NCBI GenBank assembly: GCA_900547315.1
Contig: URGI01000028.1
Span: 1 to 23,278 of the forward strand
Direction of reading: 5' to 3'
Origin: an uncultured Eubacteriales bacterium
GTDB taxonomy: Bacteria; Bacillota; Clostridia; Oscillospirales; Oscillospiraceae
Length of the DNA stretch: 23,278 bases
Shown: one piece after another, positions 8,158 through 14,236 of the stretch
Layout: every line of letters starts with the position of its first letter
Position numbering within the stretch: the stretch's first letter is position 1
Notes under the pieces: model-generated
Database searches by the model: none
The model's input: the letters and a program-made list of their open reading frames with translations, nothing else
What the model was told of the DNA's origin: nothing
Made by a program: the position numbers and the translations under genes

Positions 8158-9336
8158 TTACCACTCAAGGTTCTTCTCGTTTTCCTTGCTGAAAACGTGC
8201 GCGACGTTGCCGTCGAAGCTGAAGTGCACGGTGTCGCCCATGGCGTAGTGACCCTTCATGTCGATGGTCGGGACGATGATGATAACGTCCTTGCCCTCGG
8301 CGGAAACGTGCAGATGCACGGAGGAGCCCATCATCTCGGACACGTCTACCTTCGCGGCTATGCCGGTCTCGCCGATGGTCGTATGCTCGGGACGAACACC
8401 GAGAGTGACCTCCTGAGACTGAACGTCCTTTGCGAGCAGGCGCGCTTCCTTCTCAGCGTCAAGCTCAACTCTGTATCCGCCAAGCTCGACGAAGAACTTC
8501 TCGCCTTCGCGGACAAGCTTTGCATCGAAGAAGTTCATCTGAGGGGTGCCGATGAAGCCTGCGACGAAGAGGTTGCGCGGGTTGTTGAAGACCTCCTGCG
8601 GGGTGCCGATCTGCTGGATGTAGCCGTCACGCATGATGACGATACGGTCGCCCAGCGTCATGGCCTCGGTCTGGTCATGGGTGACGTAAATGAAGGTGGT
8701 GTCGATACGTTCGCGCAGCTTGATGATCTCGGCGCGCATCTGGTTACGCAGCTTTGCGTCGAGGTTGGAGAGCGGCTCGTCCATGAGGAAGACCGCCGGA
8801 TCGCGCACGATGGCGCGGCCGATGGCGACACGCTGACGCTGGCCGCCGGACAGAGCCTTGGGCTTACGGTCGAGATACTGGGTAATGTCCAGGATCTCCG
8901 CGGCCTCACGGACCTTCTTATCTATAACGTCCTTCTTCTCCTTGCGCAGCTTCAGAGAGAAGGCCATATTTTCATACACGGTCATGTGCGGGTAAAGGGC
9001 GTAATTCTGGAAAACCATTGCGATATCGCGATCCTTGGGGGCGACGTCGTTCATGAGCTTGCCGTCGATATACAGCTCGCCCTCAGTGATCTCTTCCAGA
9101 CCTGCGACCATGCGCAGCGTGGTGGACTTACCGCAGCCGGAGGGGCCGACCAGAACGATGAATTCCTTATCGGCTATCTCAAGGTTGAACTCCTGCACCG
9201 CGACAACGCCCTGCTCGGTTATCTGAAGGTTGGCCTTCTTCTCCTCGGACTCGTCCTTCTTTTTCTTTTTCTTCTTACCCTCGCCGCTGATGAACGGGTA
9301 AATCTTTTTCACGTTTTTAAGAACTACAGTTGCCAT
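8158..9336 (-). CDS. msmX: MsmX/UgpC-type sugar ABC importer ATPase
   Basis: The 392-residue ATPase energises carbohydrate (CUT1-type) ABC importers from the cytoplasm. Walker A is GPSGCGKST (64-72), the signature is LSGGQRQRVAIGRA (from 162), Walker B is VFLMDEPLSNLD and the H-loop His is at 220. A C-terminal OB-like regulatory domain contains TLGVRPEH. Between strand 1 and the rest of the domain is a Lys/Glu-rich insert (about residues 17-45, with seven consecutive Lys) that classical MsmX lacks. The frame is open up to 9483, but MATVVLKNVKKIYP is the family's normal N-terminus, and GGAG lies 8 bases upstream, so 9336 is chosen. No permease or sugar-binding gene is nearby, consistent with a shared multitask ATPase. 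Confidence 0.92.
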   Translation of the reverse strand: MATVVLKNVKKIYPFISGEGKKKKKKKDESEEKKANLQITEQGVVAVQEFNLEIADKEFIVLVGPSGCGKSTTLRMVAGLEEITEGELYIDGKLMNDVAPKDRDIAMVFQNYALYPHMTVYENMAFSLKLRKEKKDVIDKKVREAAEILDITQYLDRKPKALSGGQRQRVAIGRAIVRDPAVFLMDEPLSNLDAKLRNQMRAEIIKLRERIDTTFIYVTHDQTEAMTLGDRIVIMRDGYIQQIGTPQEVFNNPRNLFVAGFIGTPQMNFFDAKLVREGEKFFVELGGYRVELDAEKEARLLAKDVQSQEVTLGVRPEHTTIGETGIAAKVDVSEMMGSSVHLHVSAEGKDVIIIVPTIDMKGHYAMGDTVHFSFDGNVAHVFSKENEKNLEW

Positions 9337-9505
9337 ACTGCCGACTCCGGCTGCCGGGCCTCCGCCCTGACCGCCTCGCGGGGGCATCGCCTCCCGCATT
9401 ACGACAGGTCTCCACACTGCCGCACCCTGAGTCTCAGGGAAATTGATATTCCTCCTTGTTAATGCTGTACGGGGCTGAGTCATGGAGAGCCGCGCACGCA
9501 GTCAG
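9337..9505 (-). promoter_or_regulatory. Long msmX 5' leader with orphan Shine-Dalgarno and small hairpin
   Basis: Both proposed msmX promoters imply a leader of roughly 160-200 nt. It contains a perfect AAGGAGG (9451-9457 on the minus strand) with no ATG, GTG or TTG at usable distance, followed by the hairpin CCCTGA-GAC-TCAGGG (9425-9439) and GC-rich potential stems. I recognise no named riboswitch. Confidence 0.35.
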
Positions 9506-9533
9506 ATTAGACCTGCAGCGATGATACTGTCAA
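9506..9533 (-). promoter_or_regulatory. msmX promoter, proximal
   Basis: On the minus strand, a perfect TTGACA (9528-9533), a 16-bp spacer and TCTAAT (9506-9511). Confidence 0.55.
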
Positions 9534-9542
9534 GCCATATAT

Positions 9543-9571
9543 ATTATACAGATTATTATCTGATATTGCAA
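9543..9571 (-). promoter_or_regulatory. msmX promoter, distal
   Basis: On the minus strand, TTGCAA (9566-9571), a 17-bp spacer and a perfect TATAAT (9543-9548). Together with the proximal site this suggests tandem promoters. Confidence 0.55.
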
Positions 9572-9614
9572 GCCAATATTCACCGTCCAAAATTGTGCAA
9601 ATTGCTGTGCTTCC

Positions 9615-9643
9615 TTGAAATTTCGGATGCATTGTGCTATACT
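9615..9643 (+). promoter_or_regulatory. Promoter of the LRR-like membrane protein gene
   Basis: TTGAAA (9615-9620), a 17-bp spacer and TATACT (9638-9643) preceded by TGC (extended -10). It is about 45 bp upstream of the gene and divergent from the msmX promoters. Confidence 0.65.
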
Positions 9644-9688
9644 GATAATATGATAATTATACCCGTTCGCGGGCAGGAGGAGACACAT

Positions 9689-11368
9689 ATGGCATCCCAT
9701 GAAAGCCAGCCGCGCAGGCAGAACAGCCATGCGGCAAGAGTAAAGGAGAGAGAATCCCATGTAAGGCGCCCTCGGAAAAAGAGCAAGGCGCCCCTCATCG
9801 TGGGTCTTATACTGGCGATTTTTGTGCTGGCGGCGGTGATAGCGCTGCTCTGGATCGAATCCAACTGCGTGCTCGTCGGCGGCAAGCTCTACCGGCAGGG
9901 CGACACGATTGACCTGCGCGGCGGCGAGGTCAGCATTGCGGAATACGATGAGCTGCGCGCCCGCTTCCCTGACAGCGTGATCCTCTGGAACGTGCCGATA
10001 GGCGGCCGCAGCTTTGACAGCAGCTCCACCTCCGTCAGCGTTGACAATTACAGCGAGGCCGAGATAGACAGCTTCCGCTATCTGCCGCAGCTCAAGACCA
10101 TCGACGCGTCGGACGCCGACTGCTATGACGTTATAATGAAAACCATCGACGCCTACCCGAACTGCACCGTCAAATATCAGGTGAAGCTGGGCGGCTCGGC
10201 CTACGCGGGCGACACAGCGCAGCTCGTGCTCGATTCTCCGGCAGCGCTCAGCGAGCTGGAAGCGCGCCTGCAATATTTCCCGCAGCTTGAAAGCGTCGAT
10301 CTCCGCGCCGCCGGACTCGGCGACGACGAGGAAGACGCGCTGATAGACGCGTTCCCCGACATAAGCTTCCTCCGCGAGGTGGAGCTTGCGGGCAAGAGCT
10401 TTGACACCTCCGCCGCGGAGCTTGACCTGAGCGGCACGGATATCGACGTCCAGACGCTTGTTGCCGCCGCGCCGCGCTTCACCGGCACAGAGACCGTGGA
10501 GCTGGGCAGCCGCGAGCTGTCGTTTGACGACATTGAGGCCGTCCGTGATGCATTCGGCGGAGCCGCCGTGCACTGCAAGCTGCGCGTTTACGGCACGCAG
10601 GTTGATTCTTTCGCGGAGGAACTGAACTATAACGGCCAGTACCTCGGCGACACCGGCGACGCCGAACGAGCCGCATCCGTCATGCCGTACCTCCGGAAGC
10701 TGTACATGGATAACTGCGGACTCTCCGACGAGGTGCTGGGCGCGCTCGACGACAAGTTTGAGAACCTGCGCGTCGTGTGGACGGTGTACATAAAGGGCTT
10801 CCCCTGCAAGACCGACGCCGACAATTTCTGCGTCTCCAAGTACAGCAGCAGCTACGGCCCGCTGGGCGACGATCTGATCGACCCGATAAAATACTGCAAG
10901 GACATGGTCACGCTGGATCTCGGCCACATGGACTACACGAATCTGAACTTCGTGAAGAATATGAAGCACCTCAAGTATCTCATCTGCGGCGACACGAAAG
11001 TGACAGATATCAGCGCGCTGGCCGACCTTGAGGAGATATATTTCATTGAAATGTTCCTCACGCCCTGCTCCGATTTCTCCGTGCTGGCAAACTGCAAGTC
11101 CCTGAGGCATCTCAACATATGCTATTGTCCGGTCGCGGACTACACGCAGCTCAAGGAACTGAGCTTCCTTGACAGGCTGTGGGTCAAGCGCTGCGGTCTG
11201 ACTGACGAGCAGATCGCCGAGATCCAGGAGGCCTGCCCCAACACCTGGATAATGGTCGATAACGGCGACCCGTCCTCCGTCTGCTACGATTGGCGCTGCG
11301 ACGACAGCTACTTTGATATGCGCGATAACCTCGGCATGTTCTACATGGTCGCCAAGCCCGCGGCATAA
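9689..11368 (+). CDS. Membrane-anchored leucine-rich-repeat-like protein with tandem 65-residue units
   Basis: The 559-residue product has a very basic N-terminus (residues 1-34), one transmembrane helix (about 35-56) and a large C-terminal part predicted outside the cell. Residues 98-360 hold four divergent repeats of 63-68 residues, whose equivalent strands read NVPIGG (101), QVKLGG (164), EVELAG (230) and KLRVYG (297); a fifth begins at TVYIKG (365). LRR-like segments (MVTLDLGHMDYTNLNFV, LKYLICGDTKVTDISAL) follow at 405-500. The tail has CYDWRCDDSYFDMRDNLGMFYM. Start chosen at 9689 because AGGAGG (9675-9680) is 8 bases upstream; an open frame to 9482 crosses the promoter. Probable role in surface interaction or ligand binding; no enzymatic motif seen. 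Confidence 0.75.
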   Translation: MASHESQPRRQNSHAARVKERESHVRRPRKKSKAPLIVGLILAIFVLAAVIALLWIESNCVLVGGKLYRQGDTIDLRGGEVSIAEYDELRARFPDSVILWNVPIGGRSFDSSSTSVSVDNYSEAEIDSFRYLPQLKTIDASDADCYDVIMKTIDAYPNCTVKYQVKLGGSAYAGDTAQLVLDSPAALSELEARLQYFPQLESVDLRAAGLGDDEEDALIDAFPDISFLREVELAGKSFDTSAAELDLSGTDIDVQTLVAAAPRFTGTETVELGSRELSFDDIEAVRDAFGGAAVHCKLRVYGTQVDSFAEELNYNGQYLGDTGDAERAASVMPYLRKLYMDNCGLSDEVLGALDDKFENLRVVWTVYIKGFPCKTDADNFCVSKYSSSYGPLGDDLIDPIKYCKDMVTLDLGHMDYTNLNFVKNMKHLKYLICGDTKVTDISALADLEEIYFIEMFLTPCSDFSVLANCKSLRHLNICYCPVADYTQLKELSFLDRLWVKRCGLTDEQIAEIQEACPNTWIMVDNGDPSSVCYDWRCDDSYFDMRDNLGMFYMVAKPAA

Positions 11369-11381
11369 TATATTGTGTAAT

Positions 11382-11413
11382 AAAATCGCATGGTGAGATC
11401 ACCATGCGATTTT
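11382..11413 (+). terminator. Rho-independent terminator after the LRR-like gene
   Basis: AAAATCGCATGGTGA (11382-11396) pairs perfectly with TCACCATGCGATTTT (11399-11413), a 15-bp stem with the T-tract in its 3' arm, starting 14 bases after the stop. Confidence 0.9.
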
Positions 11414-11440
11414 GTTATCGCTGAACGGGAATTGATGCAC

Positions 11441-11497
11441 CATCCCCTCGGCTTCCTCTGACGAGGGAGCTGTCGGCATCAGCCGACTGAGGGAGAG
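11441..11497 (+). repeat. Intergenic palindromic repeat, family A, copy 1
   Basis: Contains the hairpins CCTC-TGAC-GAGG (11455-11466) and GTCGGC-ATCA-GCCGAC (11472-11487) separated by GAGCT-like sequence. On the opposite strand it aligns with 11685-11740: both share CCTCAGTCG, a variable loop, then CGACAGCTCCC and a second small hairpin. No coding potential. This wording resembles dispersed elements I recall from gut Clostridia. Confidence 0.65.
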
Positions 11498-11552
11498 AAA
11501 ATCTCGTGCTTTACGCCGCATGAAAAATCGGCGCGCTAATCAAAAGCCCTCC

Positions 11553-11635
11553 TGTCATTGCGAGGAGCGCAGCGACGCGGCAATCCGTTCTCCTCATGTC
11601 GGCACACCGTTATCGTCCGGTGTGCGGGGATGACA
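11553..11635. repeat. Intergenic repeat, family B (TGTCATTGCGAGGAGC type)
   Basis: The unit is bounded by inverted ends TGTCAT (11553-11558) and ATGACA (11630-11635), and holds a perfect hairpin GCACACCG/CGGTGTGC (11602-11609 with 11618-11625). The opening TGTCATTGCGAGGAGCG is familiar as a widespread bacterial intergenic palindromic repeat. It may be a non-autonomous (MITE-like) element; no transposase is present. Confidence 0.6.
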
Positions 11636-11684
11636 AGGTGTTTTTACATTACTGTGTCTTTTCTCTAATGGCACTCTCTATCAA

Positions 11685-11740
11685 TTGGCGACCCCTCAGT
11701 CGCTAACGCGACAGCTCCCCTAGTAGGGGCGCCAAAGGGG
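11685..11740 (-). repeat. Intergenic palindromic repeat, family A, copy 2 (inverted)
   Basis: Outer stem TTGGCG (11685-11690) with CGCCAA (11730-11735) encloses two hairpins: GTCGC-TAAC-GCGAC (11699-11712) and CCCC-TAGTA-GGGG (11717-11729). It is an inverted relative of 11441-11497, with the family B unit between them. The remaining bases between 11414 and 11778 show no gene. Confidence 0.65.
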
Positions 11741-11778
11741 GTACGGCGAAGCGACGGCTCACATAAAATCCCCAATAA

Positions 11779-11808
11779 AAAAGCAGACGGTATAAACCGT
11801 CTGCTTTT
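11779..11808 (-). terminator. Terminator of the Gly/Asn-rich lipoprotein gene
   Basis: AAAAGCAGACGGT (11779-11791) pairs perfectly with ACCGTCTGCTTTT (11796-11808) around loop ATAA. On the minus strand it lies 21 bases after the stop and ends in a T-tract. It would also work on the plus strand. Confidence 0.88.
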
Positions 11809-11829
11809 CATTTCAATATGTATCAGCAA

Positions 11830-12387
11830 TCAGGGCTTGGGGACAAAGCCGCCAAGGAAGTTGCCGATCTCGCCGGCCAGTTCGAAGGTGCCGTCGATGA
11901 TCTGATGATCGTTGTGGTTCTTGCTGCCGTCAACAATGTCCTTGATGGCGCCGGCGATGCCGCTGCCATTGGAGCCGTCCTGGCCGCCGTTGCCGCCATT
12001 ATTGCCGTTATTGCCATTGTTGCCGTTGCTTCCGTCCTGACCATTGTTTCCAGAGTTGCCGCCGTTATTACCGGAACCACCGTTGTTGCCGCCGTTTCCG
12101 TTATTGCCGGAGCCGCCGTTGTTGCCGTTGGAACCGTTATTGCCGGAACCGCCGTTGTTGCCGCTGCCGCCATTGTACTTACCGGAGTTGCCGCCGGTGC
12201 TTCCGGTCTTGCTGCCAGTGTTGGTGGTGTCAGCATCGAGGTCGAGGTCATCGGCGAGATCTTCCATCTCTTCGTCTTCGTCAAGATCCTTGTCCTTGAG
12301 GCTGAAGTTGCCGCAGGAAGCAAGAACGATGACCAGAGCTACGACGAGAACGCCGACGATAAGCAGAGTCCAATACTTCTTCTTCAT
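11830..12387 (-). CDS. Lipoprotein with Gly/Asn-rich low-complexity linker
   Basis: The 185-residue product has a lipoprotein signal: MKKKYW, a long hydrophobic core, and lipobox L22-A-S-C25. An acidic stretch follows (about 31-52), then an 87-residue tract (about 57-143) of GGSGNNG/NGNNG-type repeats, and a short C-terminal segment IAGAIKDIVDGSKNHNDHQIIDGTFELAGEIGNFLGGF (about 144-181). It is likely anchored on the outer face of the membrane, with the repeat as a flexible spacer through the cell wall. GGGGAG sits 5-6 bases before the ATG. It is monocistronic with its own promoter and terminator. The low-complexity tract gives long false frames on the plus strand. I recognise no family. Confidence 0.8.
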   Translation of the reverse strand: MKKKYWTLLIVGVLVVALVIVLASCGNFSLKDKDLDEDEEMEDLADDLDLDADTTNTGSKTGSTGGNSGKYNGGSGNNGGSGNNGSNGNNGGSGNNGNGGNNGGSGNNGGNSGNNGQDGSNGNNGNNGNNGGNGGQDGSNGSGIAGAIKDIVDGSKNHNDHQIIDGTFELAGEIGNFLGGFVPKP

Positions 12388-12444
12388 GATATCTCCCCTA
12401 AAAATTTTTTATGCCCTCCTATACAGGCATAATTTACCGATACC

Positions 12445-12473
12445 AATTTACCACCAATTAGGCGGCAAGTCAA
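12445..12473 (-). promoter_or_regulatory. Promoter of the Gly/Asn-rich lipoprotein gene
   Basis: On the minus strand, TTGACT (12468-12473), a 17-bp spacer and TAAATT (12445-12450), 58 bp before the start codon. Confidence 0.5.
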
Positions 12474-12480
12474 GATATAT

Positions 12481-12506
12481 ATTACAAAAAAGTTTGGTTT
12501 TGTAAT
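12481..12506 (-). terminator. Weak AT-rich hairpin after the MocR-type gene
   Basis: ATTACAAAA (12481-12489) pairs with TTTTGTAAT (12498-12506). On the minus strand it is 15 bases after the regulator's stop codon and contains a T-run in the loop side, so it may be a weak terminator. Confidence 0.4.
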
Positions 12507-12520
12507 TATTTAAGAATTGA

Positions 12521-13585
12521 CTATCCCCGTCTGCCGCGCATCTCGCGGCGGCGTCTGTTGATGTAGCGCTCAAAATCGCCGTTGTCGATAAACTCCGCCA
12601 GCACAAGCTGCTCGAACACCGGCACCGTGCAGGAATAAAAATCCAGCCGCTCGGCGTACTCGCGCATCAGCGGCGCAGGCAGCAGCATATAACCCATGCG
12701 CATCGAGGGTGCAAAGGTCTTGCTGAAGGTATTTATATAGATGACACGCTCCGGCGCGACGGAAAATATCGTCTCGACCTGCTTCGCGGCGGCGGAGAAC
12801 TCCGAGTCGTAATCATCCTCAATAATATATGCGCCGCGCTCCTCCGCCCATGCAGCATATTCATGCCGCTTTGAGGCGGATGCGGTCACGCCACTCGGAA
12901 AGCTGTGATACGGCGTGACGTGCAGCGCACCGGCAGCACAGCCGAAGAGCGCATCGCTGCGGATGCCGTCCGCGCCCATCTTCAGCATGACGCAGTCCGC
13001 GCCGTTGGCCTCGTAAACCAGCCGTATCTTCTCATACGACGGATCCTCCAGCGCGAACATGCATCCGCGGCCGAGAAGCTGCACGACGAGCCCGTAGAGA
13101 TATTCCGCGCCGGAGCCGACGATTATCTGCTCCGGGTCGGCGATTATGCCGCGGCTCCGCGCGAGGTAGGCCGCGATCGCCTGGCGAAGCTCAGTACAGC
13201 CTCGGTTCGGTGCTCGAGAGAGGATGCGCTCGCCGCTGTCGCTCAGGACGCGGCGCATCGTGCGCGCAAGCACGGAAAACGGGAAATCCCGCGGTGCGTC
13301 CGCCCGCTGCTCCTGCGGCGCGGTGCGCGGCAGCGCCGGGGCGGAGCCGCCGAAGCACACATAGTACCCGCTGCGCTGGCGGCTCTGGATATAGCCTTCC
13401 TCTTCAAGCAGCTCATACGCGTGCTCGACCGTTATCACGCTCACGCCGAGCTCCGCCGCGGCGAAGCGCTTTGAGGGCAGCTTCGCCCCGTCCTTGAGCC
13501 GCCCCGCCACGATATCGTCGCGGAGCTGGCGGTATATCTGAATGTATGCGCTCTGCCCGGAGGCTCTGTTGACTGTGTATTTCAT
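12521..13585 (-). CDS. MocR/GntR-type regulator with aminotransferase-like domain, C-terminally shortened
   Basis: The 354-residue product joins a GntR winged helix (about 1-75: QSAYIQIYRQLRDDIVAGRL, KLPSKRFAAAELGVSVITVEHAYELLEEEGYI) to a fold-type I aminotransferase-like domain that binds PLP. Visible PLP-site features are EDDYDSEF (Asp257-Asp260) and NTFSKTFAPSMRMGY (Lys289). MocR proteins are usually about 450-480 residues. This one stops at FERYINRRRREMRGRRG, where the small C-terminal domain normally begins, so roughly 100 residues are missing and AT-rich intergenic DNA follows. It may still bind DNA and PLP or be decaying. AAGGAG is too far (about 19 bases) from the ATG, so translation may be weak or leaderless. 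It is divergent from an ECF S-component gene, a likely target. Confidence 0.82.
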   Translation of the reverse strand: MKYTVNRASGQSAYIQIYRQLRDDIVAGRLKDGAKLPSKRFAAAELGVSVITVEHAYELLEEEGYIQSRQRSGYYVCFGGSAPALPRTAPQEQRADAPRDFPFSVLARTMRRVLSDSGERILSRAPNRGCTELRQAIAAYLARSRGIIADPEQIIVGSGAEYLYGLVVQLLGRGCMFALEDPSYEKIRLVYEANGADCVMLKMGADGIRSDALFGCAAGALHVTPYHSFPSGVTASASKRHEYAAWAEERGAYIIEDDYDSEFSAAAKQVETIFSVAPERVIYINTFSKTFAPSMRMGYMLLPAPLMREYAERLDFYSCTVPVFEQLVLAEFIDNGDFERYINRRRREMRGRRG

Positions 13586-13647
13586 AATCTGGTCTTATAA
13601 AATTCTCCTTAACTGGCAATATTAATAATACCAATCTGATATTATAA
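13586..13647. promoter_or_regulatory. Direct repeats between the MocR and S-component genes, candidate MocR operator
   Basis: AATCTGGTCTTATAA (13586-13600) and AATCTGATATTATAA (13633-13647) match at 13 of 15 positions, 47 bp start to start. The first abuts the regulator's ATG. The second overlaps TATTATAAT, the likely -10 for the S-component. MocR proteins such as GabR are known to use paired direct repeats. Binding is inferred, and AT-richness raises the chance of coincidence. Confidence 0.45.
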
Positions 13648-13678
13648 TAGGCCACATCAAAAGTCAAGGGTGATAAAT

Positions 13679-14191
13679 ATGAAATCCAAGCAAATAAAAG
13701 TCATGGCCGTGACGGCTATCCTCATGGCCTTCAACATCGTGCTCAGCTCCTTCGGCGTTCCGGTTCCGGGCGGGCACATGTACCTCAACGACGTCATCAT
13801 CTGCACCGCCGCCATCCTGCTTAATCCCTTCGGCGCGTTCATGGTGGGCGGCGTCGGCGCGTTCATCGGCGACCTGCTGTTTTACCCGACGCCGATGTTC
13901 GTCTCTCTCGTGACCCACGGGCTTCAGGCTGTTGTGATATCGCTTGCGACGCGCCGTCTCGGCAAGGATCGCCCCTCCGGCTCCGCCATCGGCGTGGCCA
14001 TCGGCGCAGTGATCATGGTCGTCGGCTACTCCCTCGGCCGCGCATTCATTTACAGCACGCCCGAATATGCGCTGCTGAAGCTGCCCTTCCAGATCGCACA
14101 GGCGGTCGTCGGCGCGGTGGCCGGCTGGCTGCTCTGCTGGAAGTGCAAGATCGCAGAGCTGTACGAGAAGCGCTTCGGAATAATGAGCTGA
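13679..14191 (+). CDS. ECF transporter S-component (vitamin-type substrate-binding membrane protein)
   Basis: The 170-residue membrane protein has about six hydrophobic segments and reads like an energy-coupling-factor S-component: IKVMAVTAILMAFNIVLSSFGVPVPGGHMYLND, LLNPFGAFMVGGVGAFIGDLLFYPTPMFVSLVTHGLQAVVIS. The N-terminal Ala-rich helix (AVTAILMA) is where S-components contact EcfT. No EcfA or EcfT gene is present, so it is probably a group II S-component sharing a module encoded elsewhere. AAGGG at 13666-13670, 8 bases from ATG 13679, favours this start over a GTG at 13670. Divergence from a PLP-type MocR regulator suggests a vitamin B6-related substrate, but thiamine precursors or others remain possible. 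Confidence 0.82.
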   Translation: MKSKQIKVMAVTAILMAFNIVLSSFGVPVPGGHMYLNDVIICTAAILLNPFGAFMVGGVGAFIGDLLFYPTPMFVSLVTHGLQAVVISLATRRLGKDRPSGSAIGVAIGAVIMVVGYSLGRAFIYSTPEYALLKLPFQIAQAVVGAVAGWLLCWKCKIAELYEKRFGIMS

Positions 14192-14196
14192 ACTAA

Positions 14197-14235
14197 AAAA
14201 CAGGCTTCGCAGTTTAACGCTGCGAAGCCTGTTTT
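14197..14235. terminator. Bidirectional terminator between the S-component and exporter genes
   Basis: AAAACAGGCTTCGCAG (14197-14212) pairs perfectly with CTGCGAAGCCTGTTTT (14220-14235) around a 7-base loop. T-runs occur on both strands, serving two convergent genes. Confidence 0.9.
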
Positions 14236-14236
14236 G

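Noticed and set aside
8197..9462. 421-codon open frame on the plus strand
   Set aside because: Antisense of the MsmX-type ATPase, whose motifs are all intact on the minus strand.
9337..9483. N-terminal extension of the MsmX-type ATPase to 9483
   Set aside because: The extra 49 residues lack similarity to the family, and MATVVLKNVKKIYP is the usual start with a ribosome binding site before it. The region reads better as an untranslated leader.
9530..11110. 526-codon open frame on the minus strand
   Set aside because: Antisense of the LRR-like gene; it runs through the divergent promoter region and has no recognisable domain.
11414..11778. Possible gene or CRISPR-like array in the 365-bp gap
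   Set aside because: No open frame with a ribosome binding site; the repeats are palindromic and unequal, with no regular spacers and no cas genes.
11818..12432. 204-codon Ala/Val-rich open frame on the plus strand
   Set aside because: It arises from the opposite strand of the Gly/Asn codon repeats of the lipoprotein gene, has no ribosome binding site and begins inside a terminator region.
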